Assembly: GCA_964389545.1 (NCBI GenBank)
Contig: CAYMDN010000027.1
Location: 1 to 18,388 of the forward strand
DNA length: 18,388 bases
Direction: 5' to 3'
Source: UMGS1781 sp964389545
Lineage (GTDB): Bacteria > Bacillota > Clostridia > TANB77 > CAG-508
Part shown: positions 7,290 to 14,511 of the stretch, one piece after another
Position numbering within the stretch: the stretch's first letter is position 1
Layout: each line of letters starts with the position of its first letter
Made by a program: the position numbers and the translations under genes
Notes under the pieces: generated by a model
Told to the model about the DNA's origin: nothing
What the model saw: the letters and a program-made list of their open reading frames with translations, nothing else
The model's database searches: none

Positions 7290-9197
7290 ATGATAAAAAT
7301 AAAAAAATATATATCAATTCTGTTAATAGCAATCATCTTAGCTATTTTAATTCTAAACAGTTTTGGAACAACTCAAACGTATGCAGTAAGAAGTATTGCA
7401 AACGATTTATCTAATTTAGTAAATTATCCAACAATATATACACTTGTAAGAGAATTACAAACAGCACATCCAACATGGAATTTTACAGTATTATATACAG
7501 GACTTGATTGGAAAACTGTAATAGAAAATGAAACAACAGTACAGCATTCTAAATCATTAGTTCAAACATCTGTAATAAAAGGAAATAAGGCAGAATGGAA
7601 ATGTCCAATATGTGGAGATCATCCTTATGATAATGGATCGTGGCGTTGTGCATCAACAAAAACAGTTTCATATTATATGGATGTTAGAAATTGGCTAAAT
7701 GAAGATTACATATTCAGCATGGAATCACATAAATATGACCCAAACATTCAAACTGTACAAGGTGTACAAAAAATTTTAGCAGGAACATTTATGGATGTTA
7801 GCCAAATACCATATATAGATACTGCAGGAAATGCTCAAGTTATATACAAATCATACTCACAAATTATTATAGAAGCAGCACAGAAATATGGAATAAATCC
7901 ATATGCATTGGCAAGTAGATTAAAACAAGAACAAGGTTCTGGTGAAAGCTCCTTAATTAGTGGGACCTATTTGTATACAGACACTGCAACTGGAGTACAA
8001 ACACAATATGTAGGTTATTACAATTATTTTAATATAAATGCTAGTGGAGACGGAACAGCAACAATTATAAAAAATGGACTAGAACATGCAAAAACTAAAG
8101 GATGGACAACTCCAGAATTAGCCATCCATGGTGGGGCAGAATTTTTAGTAAATGGATACTTAACAAATTATCAAGATACATTATATTTGCAAAAATATAC
8201 AGTAGACCCAAATTCAGATAAATTGTATGCTCACCAGTATATGCAAAATGTATCAGCACCATTTTCAGAAGGATTATCAATTCGTAAAGGATATGTATCA
8301 AATGGAACATTAGAAAATGAGTATAATTTTATAATACCAGTATATGAGAATATGCCTGCAATGGCAGCACAACGACCAGGAAATCCTACAACATTAGTTT
8401 CAGAATATGTAAAAATAACAACATCGTCATCACCATTAACGGTAAGAAGTGCGCCAGAATCTTCAGCAAGCTCAGTAGGAACAATTCCTAAAAACGCAAC
8501 AGCATTAAGAATAGAAAAAGCGAGTACAAATATTGGTGGATACTATTGGGATAAAGTAATTTACATAAATGGAAATAAAATTCTTGTAGGTTACGCATCA
8601 TCAGAATATTTAACACCAACAGAAGAAACAGAAAATGTTAATACTCCAATGATAACAACAGAAATGTGTAATATAAGAAATTATGCAGGAACAACAGATA
8701 GTGATGTTATAAAGGTATTACCTAAAGATACGCAATTAACAATAATAAATTCAACACCAACAGTGCTAGATGGACATACTTGGTATAGAGTAAAACTGGC
8801 AGATGGAACAAAAGGATATGTATCAAAGTCATACATGAAAGATGGCGTAGTACAAAGATTTAAGATTGAACCTGAGAAAAAAATTGTAAAAGTAATACCA
8901 GGAGTAGCAGCAACAGAAATACCAGGACTAATATTAAATGGAGCAACATTTGGAACAGGAGCAAGTGTAACAATAGATGGGGTAAATTATACATTGGTTA
9001 TGATTGGAGACATAGATGGTAATGGAGAAATAACTCCATTGGATTATGTAAAAACTAAAAATCATATAATGAAGGTAACGGTATTACAAGGAGCATATGC
9101 AGAAGCATCAGATGTAACAAGAGATGGAGATATAACACCATTAGACTATGTTAAAATTAAAAATCATATAATGAATATAAGTAAAATTAATTTATAG
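7290..9197 (+). CDS. Secreted LytD-like glucosaminidase with SH3-like and dockerin domains
   Basis: The 635-residue protein begins with a signal peptide or N-terminal membrane segment (about 7-32). Residues 45-355 look like a LytD-type endo-beta-N-acetylglucosaminidase, which cuts the peptidoglycan glycan chain: YYMDVRNWLNEDYIF and YALASRLKQEQGSG, with E214 the likely catalytic acid. Two SH3-like wall-binding domains follow at about 371-445 and 452-517. Residues 571-630 are a dockerin-like pair of calcium loops, GDIDGNGEITPLDYVKTKNHIM and SDVTRDGDITPLDYVKIKNHIM, with acidic ligands D574, D576, N578, D585 and D608, D612, D614, D619. Odd feature: a CPIC...C cluster (C105, C108, C120) in the N-terminal region. 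The next gene starts 18 nt later, so the two are co-transcribed. Likely role is wall remodelling; the dockerin partner is unknown. Confidence 0.87.
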   Translation: MIKIKKYISILLIAIILAILILNSFGTTQTYAVRSIANDLSNLVNYPTIYTLVRELQTAHPTWNFTVLYTGLDWKTVIENETTVQHSKSLVQTSVIKGNKAEWKCPICGDHPYDNGSWRCASTKTVSYYMDVRNWLNEDYIFSMESHKYDPNIQTVQGVQKILAGTFMDVSQIPYIDTAGNAQVIYKSYSQIIIEAAQKYGINPYALASRLKQEQGSGESSLISGTYLYTDTATGVQTQYVGYYNYFNINASGDGTATIIKNGLEHAKTKGWTTPELAIHGGAEFLVNGYLTNYQDTLYLQKYTVDPNSDKLYAHQYMQNVSAPFSEGLSIRKGYVSNGTLENEYNFIIPVYENMPAMAAQRPGNPTTLVSEYVKITTSSSPLTVRSAPESSASSVGTIPKNATALRIEKASTNIGGYYWDKVIYINGNKILVGYASSEYLTPTEETENVNTPMITTEMCNIRNYAGTTDSDVIKVLPKDTQLTIINSTPTVLDGHTWYRVKLADGTKGYVSKSYMKDGVVQRFKIEPEKKIVKVIPGVAATEIPGLILNGATFGTGASVTIDGVNYTLVMIGDIDGNGEITPLDYVKTKNHIMKVTVLQGAYAEASDVTRDGDITPLDYVKIKNHIMNISKINL

Positions 9198-9215
9198 ACT
9201 GGAGAAAAGATAATT

Positions 9216-10679
9216 ATGAAAAAAATTTTTTTAAAAAGCATAATAATGTTAGCAATTAGTAGTATTTTTCTTATAATGTTGACATCAGATTCTGAAGCAG
9301 CATTAACTATTTCAGCACAATCAACGGTAGAACCAGGAAAAACTTTCAATGTTACAGTTTCAGTTGGAAGTGACGAAGCTGGGAAAATAGACTTATCAAT
9401 ATCAGGTGGAACATTGAGCCAATCATCTATTGATTTGATGACACAATCAACAGTAATAGTTAGCTGTACCGCTGGAAGCTCAGGTACAATAACTATAAGT
9501 GGTTCAGGACTAGTTGCTAATTATACACCACCAGAAACGGAAACAATGCAAAGTGCATCAAAAACCATTACTATAAAACAACCAGAACCAACAAATCCAA
9601 CACAACCAAGTGGTGGAAATACAACTAAACCAAGCAATAACACAACCACAACACCTACAAAATCAAGTAATTCAAGATTAAGTGCATTAACAATAGAAGG
9701 ATCGGTATTAACACCAGAATTTAGCGCTGGTACAAAAGAATATACAATTAATGTTCCTAATGAAATAACAAAACTTGCAATAACAGCAAACCCAGAACAT
9801 TCAAAAGCAACAGTAAAAATAGAAGGAAATGAAGAATTACAATTAGGTGAAAATGAAATTAATATTATAGTAACTGCAGAAGATGGCTCAAGAACAACAT
9901 ATGAAATTACAGCAATTAGAGCAGATGTAGAACTAGGATTACAATCATTATTAATAGCATACGAAGAAAATGGTACAAGGAAAGAATATAGTTTAGAACC
10001 AGTATTCATGTCTAATATATATGAGTATAAATTAAAAACAAATATACCATATAATATAGAAAAATTAATTGTTGAAGGTATTGCAACAAAAGAAAATACA
10101 ACAGTAACAATTACAGGAAATGAAGCACTAAAAGAAGGTTCAAATGAAATTAAAATTGTTGTTTTAGTTAAAGATGAAGAAACAGAAGTAGAAGAACAAA
10201 AAACATACATAATAAAAGTAACAAAAGATGCTGCACCAGTAGCGGCAAATTCAACAACAAAAGATAAAAATTGGATTGAAGATGCAAAAAAATGGTTAAG
10301 AGTAAACATATATAACATTGTAACAGTTGCAATGGTTATAGTTACAGTAACACAAGTTGGATTAACAATATACTTTGTATATGACTATAAACAACAAAGA
10401 AGAACTCAAGAAGAACTGGAAGAACTTCAAGAAGAATTGGCTGGAATTAATAGATCTAAGTTAAAAGCAAAGGCAAATAGAGCTTTAGAACCAGAAAATA
10501 ATCCAGATACAGATGACGATGATGAACAAGATAAAGAAATTGAAGAAGAAAAAAATGATGATGATGATGTAGATGACGCCAGAAAAATTCTTAGAGCAAA
10601 ATTAGATGAAATGACTGAAATCGATGATGATAAGCCAAAGAGAAGATCTAAACCTTCAAGAGGAAAAAGATTTAAATAA
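9216..10679 (+). CDS. Single-pass surface protein with cadherin-like beta-sandwich domains
   Basis: The 487-residue protein has a signal peptide (1-29, ending SEA-AL). A beta-rich domain (30-121) starts TISAQSTVEPGKTFNVTVSV. A Pro/Thr/Asn-rich linker follows (122-153). Residues 154-235 match the cadherin-like beta-sandwich family (SRLSALTIEGSVLTPEFSAG, YTINVPN, VTAEDGSRTTYEITAIR). A second, more diverged copy spans 238-336. One membrane helix (about 366-389) leads to a cytoplasmic tail. That tail has an EELEELQEEL coiled coil, two acidic runs (DDDD) and a basic end (KPKRRSKPSRGKRFK). Topology is outside-in with a large, highly charged cytoplasmic tail. It shares an operon with the secreted dockerin enzyme, so it may display or organise it; that is inference. 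No specific function is recognised. Confidence 0.8.
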   Translation: MKKIFLKSIIMLAISSIFLIMLTSDSEAALTISAQSTVEPGKTFNVTVSVGSDEAGKIDLSISGGTLSQSSIDLMTQSTVIVSCTAGSSGTITISGSGLVANYTPPETETMQSASKTITIKQPEPTNPTQPSGGNTTKPSNNTTTTPTKSSNSRLSALTIEGSVLTPEFSAGTKEYTINVPNEITKLAITANPEHSKATVKIEGNEELQLGENEINIIVTAEDGSRTTYEITAIRADVELGLQSLLIAYEENGTRKEYSLEPVFMSNIYEYKLKTNIPYNIEKLIVEGIATKENTTVTITGNEALKEGSNEIKIVVLVKDEETEVEEQKTYIIKVTKDAAPVAANSTTKDKNWIEDAKKWLRVNIYNIVTVAMVIVTVTQVGLTIYFVYDYKQQRRTQEELEELQEELAGINRSKLKAKANRALEPENNPDTDDDDEQDKEIEEEKNDDDDVDDARKILRAKLDEMTEIDDDKPKRRSKPSRGKRFK

Positions 10680-10686
10680 ATAATAT

Positions 10687-10720
10687 AAGCGAAGTTTACA
10701 AGGACTTCGCTTGATTTTTT
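10687..10720 (+). terminator. Intrinsic terminator after the surface-protein gene
   Basis: AAGCGAAGT (10687-10695) pairs perfectly with ACTTCGCTT (10704-10712), followed by GA and six T residues. Confidence 0.88.
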
Positions 10721-10738
10721 ACAATGTGGAGGAAATAA

Positions 10739-11614
10739 ATGGAACTAATACAAGTAGGAGAAAAAACATACTATATAAAAAATCCAACCAATGTTGGTAT
10801 ATATAAAGTTGATGATGAAAATGTATATTTAATAGATACAGGAAATGATAAAGATGCAGGTAAAAAGATACTAAAAATAATTACTGAGCAAGGCTGGAAT
10901 GTAAAGGGAATTATAACAACACATTCAAATGCAGACCATATAGGTGGAAATAAAGTAATACAAGATAGAACAGGATGTGAAATATTAGCACATGAAGCGG
11001 AAAGAGGAATTACACAATATCCTGTAATTGAACCATCTTTTTTATATGGGGGATATCCATTTAAAGAATTAAGAAATAAATTTCTATGTGCGCAACCTTC
11101 AAATACAAAAGAAATTTCTGACAATTTACCACAAGGACTAGAAGTAATAACGCTAAAAGGTCACTTCTTTGATATGATAGGAATAAAAACAAGTGATAAC
11201 ATATATTTCTTGGCAGATTCACTTTTTAGTGAAGAAACAATCACTAAATACCATCTGTTTTTCATATATGATGTTAAAGGATACCTGGAAACATTGGAAG
11301 ATTTAAAAACGCTAGACGGAAAATTATATATACCATCACATTGTGAAGCAACAGAAAATATTAACTCATTAATAGAAATAAATAAAAACAAGATTAACGA
11401 AATAACAAACAAAATATTAGAATATTGTGAAAAGGATATAACCTTTGAAGAACTAGAAAAAGACATATTTGACTATTATAACCTACAAATGAATCCAAAC
11501 CAATATGTACTAATAGGAAGCACAATTAAATCATACCTATCATACTTATACGAACAAGAAAAAATAACATATATATTTGAAGAAAATATGATGAAATGGA
11601 AGAAAAGGAGTTAA
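10739..11614 (+). CDS. Metallo-beta-lactamase-fold hydrolase with altered metal motif
   Basis: This 291-residue protein has the MBL fold: VYLIDTGNDKDAGKKI (29-44), IITTHSNADHIGGN (58-71), LKGHFFDMIG (139-148, H142), the metal-bridging Asp in IYFLADSLFSEE (D160) and IPSHCEAT (H201). The usual HxHxDH metal motif reads H62-S-N64-A-D66-H67, so the second His is Asn. The substrate is not predictable; members include hydrolases of thioesters, nucleotides and lactones. About 80 C-terminal residues after the core look helical. ATG follows GGAGG. No separate promoter was seen in the 18 nt after the upstream terminator, so read-through may feed it. It is the first gene of a tight three-gene set (4- and 6-nt gaps). 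Confidence 0.85.
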   Translation: MELIQVGEKTYYIKNPTNVGIYKVDDENVYLIDTGNDKDAGKKILKIITEQGWNVKGIITTHSNADHIGGNKVIQDRTGCEILAHEAERGITQYPVIEPSFLYGGYPFKELRNKFLCAQPSNTKEISDNLPQGLEVITLKGHFFDMIGIKTSDNIYFLADSLFSEETITKYHLFFIYDVKGYLETLEDLKTLDGKLYIPSHCEATENINSLIEINKNKINEITNKILEYCEKDITFEELEKDIFDYYNLQMNPNQYVLIGSTIKSYLSYLYEQEKITYIFEENMMKWKKRS

Positions 11615-11618
11615 CCAT

Positions 11619-12284
11619 ATGAAAAACAAAATTTTAATTGCTGGAATGTGGATTTTAGCAATAATTATAATTATAATATCTTTTATGTTAGCAACAAAAT
11701 GGTATATGATTAATGAAATTATGAAAAATGTCGAAAAAAACTTAGATGTTACAAGCTATATGGTTGGATGTTCAAACTTTTTTGAAATTGATACATATAT
11801 AACAGATGGGAATCAACAATATCAACAAGTATATTCGAAGCTAACGAATGAACCAAGATATGAAGCCTTTTCCATAAAAGACGAACATCTGTCATATATA
11901 TATAATCTTCAAGAAAAAAAGTATGAAAAAAAACTAGGAGGTGTATCAGATCATGAAAATCAATTAACTTATGATTTGTATGAAAAAATGATTCTTAAAG
12001 ATAAAATTAAAGCGCTATTTACGTGGAAAGTTAGAAGTGAAAAAATTGATGGAAGAAAATGTTACTATATTAGAAAAAATATTGATGATGTAGGATATGG
12101 AGAGGAATATGAATTCTGGATAGACAAAGAGAATTACTATAAAGTAAAGACAACAGTTAAAGAAAATTTTGCTGCAGGAAATCCAAGCTATACAAGATAC
12201 TACTCAGTATATTCAGATGAAACAATAAAGAATTATTTAGAAGAATTGAGAATGCTAATTACTAAAAATATAGAAACGGAGTAA
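11619..12284 (+). CDS. Membrane-anchored protein of unknown function
   Basis: I do not recognise this 221-residue protein. An N-terminal membrane helix (about 4-26, ILIAGMWILAIIIIIISFML) is followed by a domain that should lie outside the cell. It has alternating beta-like segments, such as GRKCYYIRKNI, EEYEFWIDKENYYKVKTTVKE and YTRYYSVYS. The strand-rich pattern and the 'WIDKENYYKVK' segment resemble LolA/outer-lipoprotein-carrier-like folds, which is only a guess. Two cysteines lie in the outside part. There is no lipobox. The start has AAGGAG within the end of the preceding gene, and it is 4 nt from that gene and 6 nt from the next, so the three are one operon. Confidence 0.7.
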   Translation: MKNKILIAGMWILAIIIIIISFMLATKWYMINEIMKNVEKNLDVTSYMVGCSNFFEIDTYITDGNQQYQQVYSKLTNEPRYEAFSIKDEHLSYIYNLQEKKYEKKLGGVSDHENQLTYDLYEKMILKDKIKALFTWKVRSEKIDGRKCYYIRKNIDDVGYGEEYEFWIDKENYYKVKTTVKENFAAGNPSYTRYYSVYSDETIKNYLEELRMLITKNIETE

Positions 12285-12290
12285 AAATAG

Positions 12291-12866
12291 ATGGAAGAAC
12301 AACTACAAAGATTATATAACGAATGTATTGAAGAACTTAAATCAATTAATATCAATGCTATGGATAAAGAAAAAATAGGAGAAATATATATAAGCCTTGC
12401 TAAAAGAAATGCTAAGAGATACGGTTGTTGTAAGCAGGAAGAGCCAGTCAAAGAATATTATAAAATTCAAAAGAATGGTAGAACGATAAGAAGAGTATAT
12501 GAGAGATTTAAAAAGCATCATATAGAAGTTAGCAAATGGGTTATGGATTTAGATGAATCTATTATAAAAAATACAATTATGCATGAAATTATCCACTGTT
12601 TTCCAAATTGTAATAATCACGGAGAAACATTTAAGATGTATGCTTCGAACATAAATGAAAAATTAGGATATAATGTTACAAGAGTTGGGAATAAAAAAGA
12701 AGATTTTGAGAAAAGTAATTTAGAATATACAGAAAAAGTTCCAGAACCTAAATATAAAATACAATGCCAAAAATGTGGACAAATTATATATAGAAGCAGG
12801 TTGAAAAAAGATTTAGAAAAAAGATACAGATGTGGCAAATGTAATGGGAAATTAAAAGTATTATAA
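12291..12866 (+). CDS. SprT-like zinc metalloprotein
   Basis: The 191-residue protein has the zincin motif IMHEIIHCF (H98, E99, H102) and a third ligand in NNHGETFKMYA (H110), the SprT-like pattern. A C-terminal zinc ribbon follows, with CQKCG and CGKC (C159, C162, C181, C184). SprT-like proteins are presumed proteases; relatives Spartan and Wss1 act on DNA-protein crosslinks, but the bacterial role is poorly known. Extra cysteines occur at YGCCKQ (46-47). The start is an ATG 6 nt after the previous stop, with GGAG at the end of that gene. Location should be cytoplasmic, unlike its membrane neighbour. A strong terminator follows. Confidence 0.85.
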   Translation: MEEQLQRLYNECIEELKSININAMDKEKIGEIYISLAKRNAKRYGCCKQEEPVKEYYKIQKNGRTIRRVYERFKKHHIEVSKWVMDLDESIIKNTIMHEIIHCFPNCNNHGETFKMYASNINEKLGYNVTRVGNKKEDFEKSNLEYTEKVPEPKYKIQCQKCGQIIYRSRLKKDLEKRYRCGKCNGKLKVL

Positions 12867-12897
12867 AAAAGCAAGTGCGGCCAGACACTTGCTTTTT
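12865..12897. terminator. Bidirectional intrinsic terminator
   Basis: GCAAGTG (12871-12877) pairs with CACTTGC (12886-12892), flanked by six A residues before and five T residues after. It serves the SprT-like gene on plus and the high-GC gene on minus. The loop, CGGCCAGA, is GC-rich for this genome. Confidence 0.88.
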
Positions 12898-12901
12898 GAG
12901 T

Positions 12902-13465
12902 TCAAATATAAATCTCACTAAAACCGATAAATTTTTGAATTGCCATTGTAGGTGCTGTTACAGATATTATAGCTCTCCGAAAGGGACGGTCCAAAAAGTT
13001 GACATCACGGTAATCGGTTAAATTATGCACTTGATAAATATCACCCAGACGAGCTGACTTTTCTGGCGTAAGCAGTTTAGACAAAAGTTGCTCTTGTGTA
13101 AACTTTATCATGTTTTGCGGTTCAAATCGCTGATACCAGATGCACTTTTTCATTATTTGCTTACAACGTGAATCAAAAACATAAATCTCTCCATCATAGG
13201 CAAATTCAACCCATCCATGGCCATAACCACCGTCTGCCCAAAAAGAATCGTTATCTAAGCGAATATCTCCACGAACCATAAGATCGTTACTTTTAAGTCC
13301 CATAACGGCGTAAGCGCTGTAGAAATAGCAGTTGGTTTTATAACGATGAGATAAATATTGCTCAAAAGTTTCAAGACCATAATATCGGTCAACAAAAATG
13401 TTTTGCATTTTACTAAAAAAGTACTGATTAGCTAATTGCTGTGAAGCGCATAAATGCAAGTACAC
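12902..13465 (-). CDS. Unrecognised high-GC protein with possible Cys-His-Asp triad
   Basis: I do not recognise this 187-residue protein. Order and spacing of TNCYFYSAYAVMGL (C46), GYGHGWVEF (H83) and IYVFDSRC (D98) resemble the Cys-His-Asp triad of transglutaminase-like or papain-like proteins; this is a pattern match only. No signal peptide or membrane helix is evident. GC is about 43-45% in sampled lines versus about 22-30% in neighbours, and it uses codons such as CGG, GCG and CGC that are rare nearby, which indicates recent transfer. The open frame begins with GTG at 13463-13465, but the AGGAG site is only 3-4 nt from it. The TTG two codons later (13457-13459) has about 9-nt spacing and is the better start. 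It stands alone, with its own promoter and terminator. Confidence 0.7.
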   Translation of the reverse strand: MYLHLCASQQLANQYFFSKMQNIFVDRYYGLETFEQYLSHRYKTNCYFYSAYAVMGLKSNDLMVRGDIRLDNDSFWADGGYGHGWVEFAYDGEIYVFDSRCKQIMKKCIWYQRFEPQNMIKFTQEQLLSKLLTPEKSARLGDIYQVHNLTDYRDVNFLDRPFRRAIISVTAPTMAIQKFIGFSEIYI

Positions 13466-13544
13466 TCACTCCTTCTTTCAATCAAAATACAAAGATTAGA
13501 AATTGACTGGCCTCAACTTCTACTAAGAGTTAAATACTAATAAA

Positions 13545-13573
13545 ATTATACCATGAATTTACATAACTTTCAA
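13545..13573 (-). promoter_or_regulatory. Sigma-A-type promoter for the high-GC gene
   Basis: On the minus strand, TTGAAA (13568-13573), a 17-nt spacer and a perfect TATAAT (13545-13550) precede the gene. The predicted leader is about 75 nt. Confidence 0.78.
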
Positions 13574-13599
13574 TGAAGAGCTAGCATGACAAAAAAATA

Positions 13600-13633
13600 A
13601 AAGTACAGATTATGATAAAAGAATCTGTACTTT
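13600..13633 (-). terminator. Intrinsic terminator of tRNA-Thr
   Basis: A perfect 12-bp stem (13600-13611 with 13622-13633) has a 10-nt loop. On the minus strand it is followed by TTATTTTTTT. It lies 7 nt past the 3' end of the tRNA. Confidence 0.85.
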
Positions 13634-13640
13634 AAACAGT

Positions 13641-13716
<76 letters not shown>

Positions 13717-13729
13717 AGTAACGTAAACT

Positions 13730-13758
13730 ATTATAAACAATATTTATTAAAATATCAA
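13730..13758 (-). promoter_or_regulatory. Sigma-A-type promoter for tRNA-Thr
   Basis: On the minus strand, TTGATA (13753-13758), a 17-nt spacer and TATAAT (13730-13735) lie 13 nt before the mature 5' end of the tRNA. Confidence 0.82.
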
Positions 13759-13834
13759 GTAAAAATACAAAATCTAAAGCATAAGTATAATACTAACAAA
13801 TTTGTAAATAATAGTAATAAAAGAGGTAGATAAT

Positions 13835-14056
13835 ATGAGTGAGAATGATATAGAACTTATAAAATGTGTTCTAATTACTAAAAAGGAACTAGAACTTGCA
13901 GTTAAAAATTTTGAACATGCATCAGGAGAATTAATAGATTATTATGCATATAAAATGAAGGCAGATAAGGCAAAAATAGACTATTTAATTAAACAATTAA
14001 AGAGCAAGGAAATTTCTTTAAATAATATTGAAAAATTTAGGTCGAAAATCGTCTAA
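13835..14056 (+). CDS. yaaL: YaaL family protein (DUF2508)
   Basis: This 73-residue, mostly helical, charged protein matches the small DUF2508/YaaL family. The typical core is KNFEHASGELIDYYAYKMKADKAKIDYLIKQLK: an F-x-A pair, then the invariant-looking DYYxYxxKA stretch. Its molecular role is unknown. In Bacillus the order is recR-yaaL-bofA, and here a bofA-like frame follows, which supports the call; recR is not upstream (tRNA-Thr is, on the other strand). The ATG has AGAGGTAG ahead. A TATAAT lies at 13786-13791 but I see no good -35, so the promoter may use an alternative sigma factor. No terminator separates it from bofA. Confidence 0.85.
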   Translation: MSENDIELIKCVLITKKELELAVKNFEHASGELIDYYAYKMKADKAKIDYLIKQLKSKEISLNNIEKFRSKIV

Positions 14057-14107
14057 AAATTTGCTTATTTAAAAAGTATGTTATAGAATAGTTACAGAAG
14101 TAATATC

Positions 14108-14155
14108 TGTCCAAAACAAATCATAGTTATAAATGAGGAGGAAAAGTTTTGGACA
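14108..14155 (+). promoter_or_regulatory. Perfect inverted repeat enclosing the bofA ribosome binding site
   Basis: TGTCCAAAAC (14108-14117) and GTTTTGGACA (14146-14155) are exact inverted repeats. The 28-nt loop contains the GAGGAGG Shine-Dalgarno site, and the TTG start codon (14149-14151) lies in the 3' arm. In RNA this could hide the start codon; in DNA it could be a widely spaced operator. The repeat is seen directly; the role is inference. Confidence 0.6.
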
Positions 14156-14407
14156 TATACAATTCTTTGATTATTGGAGTATCTATATTAGCATTAATTA
14201 TAATAACAAAAGTATTAGGAATTCCATTTAATAAAATTCTAAAGCTCGTTATAAATTCAATTCTTGGGCGGTGTGCTTATTTATGTAATAAATAAAGCAT
14301 CTTTTTTGCCAAGCGTTCACATTGGATTAAATGTCTATACATCACTTTTCGTAGGAATTTTTGGGATACCAGGGGTAGCACTATTAATCATTCTAAAAAT
14401 TTTTTAG
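14149..14407 (+). pseudogene. bofA: BofA-like pro-sigma-K processing inhibitor, interrupted by a +1 frameshift
   Basis: BofA is a small membrane protein (about 87 residues) that holds the SpoIVFB protease inactive in the outer forespore membrane until sigma-K is needed. Starting at TTG 14149 the frame gives MDIYNSLIIGVSILALII, a membrane helix, then TKVLGIPFNKILKLVINSILG, then turns to RCAYLCNK and stops at 14293-14295. Skipping one base at about 14266-14271 restores GGVLIYVINKASFLPSVHIG, then the conserved BofA end LFVGIFGIPGVALLIILKIF, stopping at 14405-14407. The combined length, about 85 residues, fits the family. Junction bases are CTT GGG CGG TGT. Causes could be an assembly error, a real mutation, or +1 slippage at GGG-C before the rare CGG codon. 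GAGGAGG precedes the start, which sits inside an inverted repeat. Position after yaaL supports the identity. Confidence 0.8.
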
Positions 14408-14511
14408 AAATGTGTAAAAAAATGTTTACTTTTAAAATGTTTTAATATACAATACTATAATAGTGTGAGCATATTGAAAAAACGAAGGAAAAATATATGG
14501 GGGTTAGTTAA

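Noticed and set aside
9306..9580. Classical cohesin domain in the surface protein
   Set aside because: The region (residues about 30-121) is too short and lacks recognisable cohesin strand motifs; kept only as a speculative receptor.
9521..10318. Long minus-strand open frame of 265 codons
   Set aside because: It is antisense to the surface-protein gene. The Val/Ser-rich translation reflects the Thr/Asn/Glu-rich plus-strand codons, with no start context or motif.
13786..13791. Sigma-A promoter for yaaL
   Set aside because: TATAAT is present but no -35-like hexamer occurs at 16-18 nt, and no convincing sporulation sigma site was seen either.
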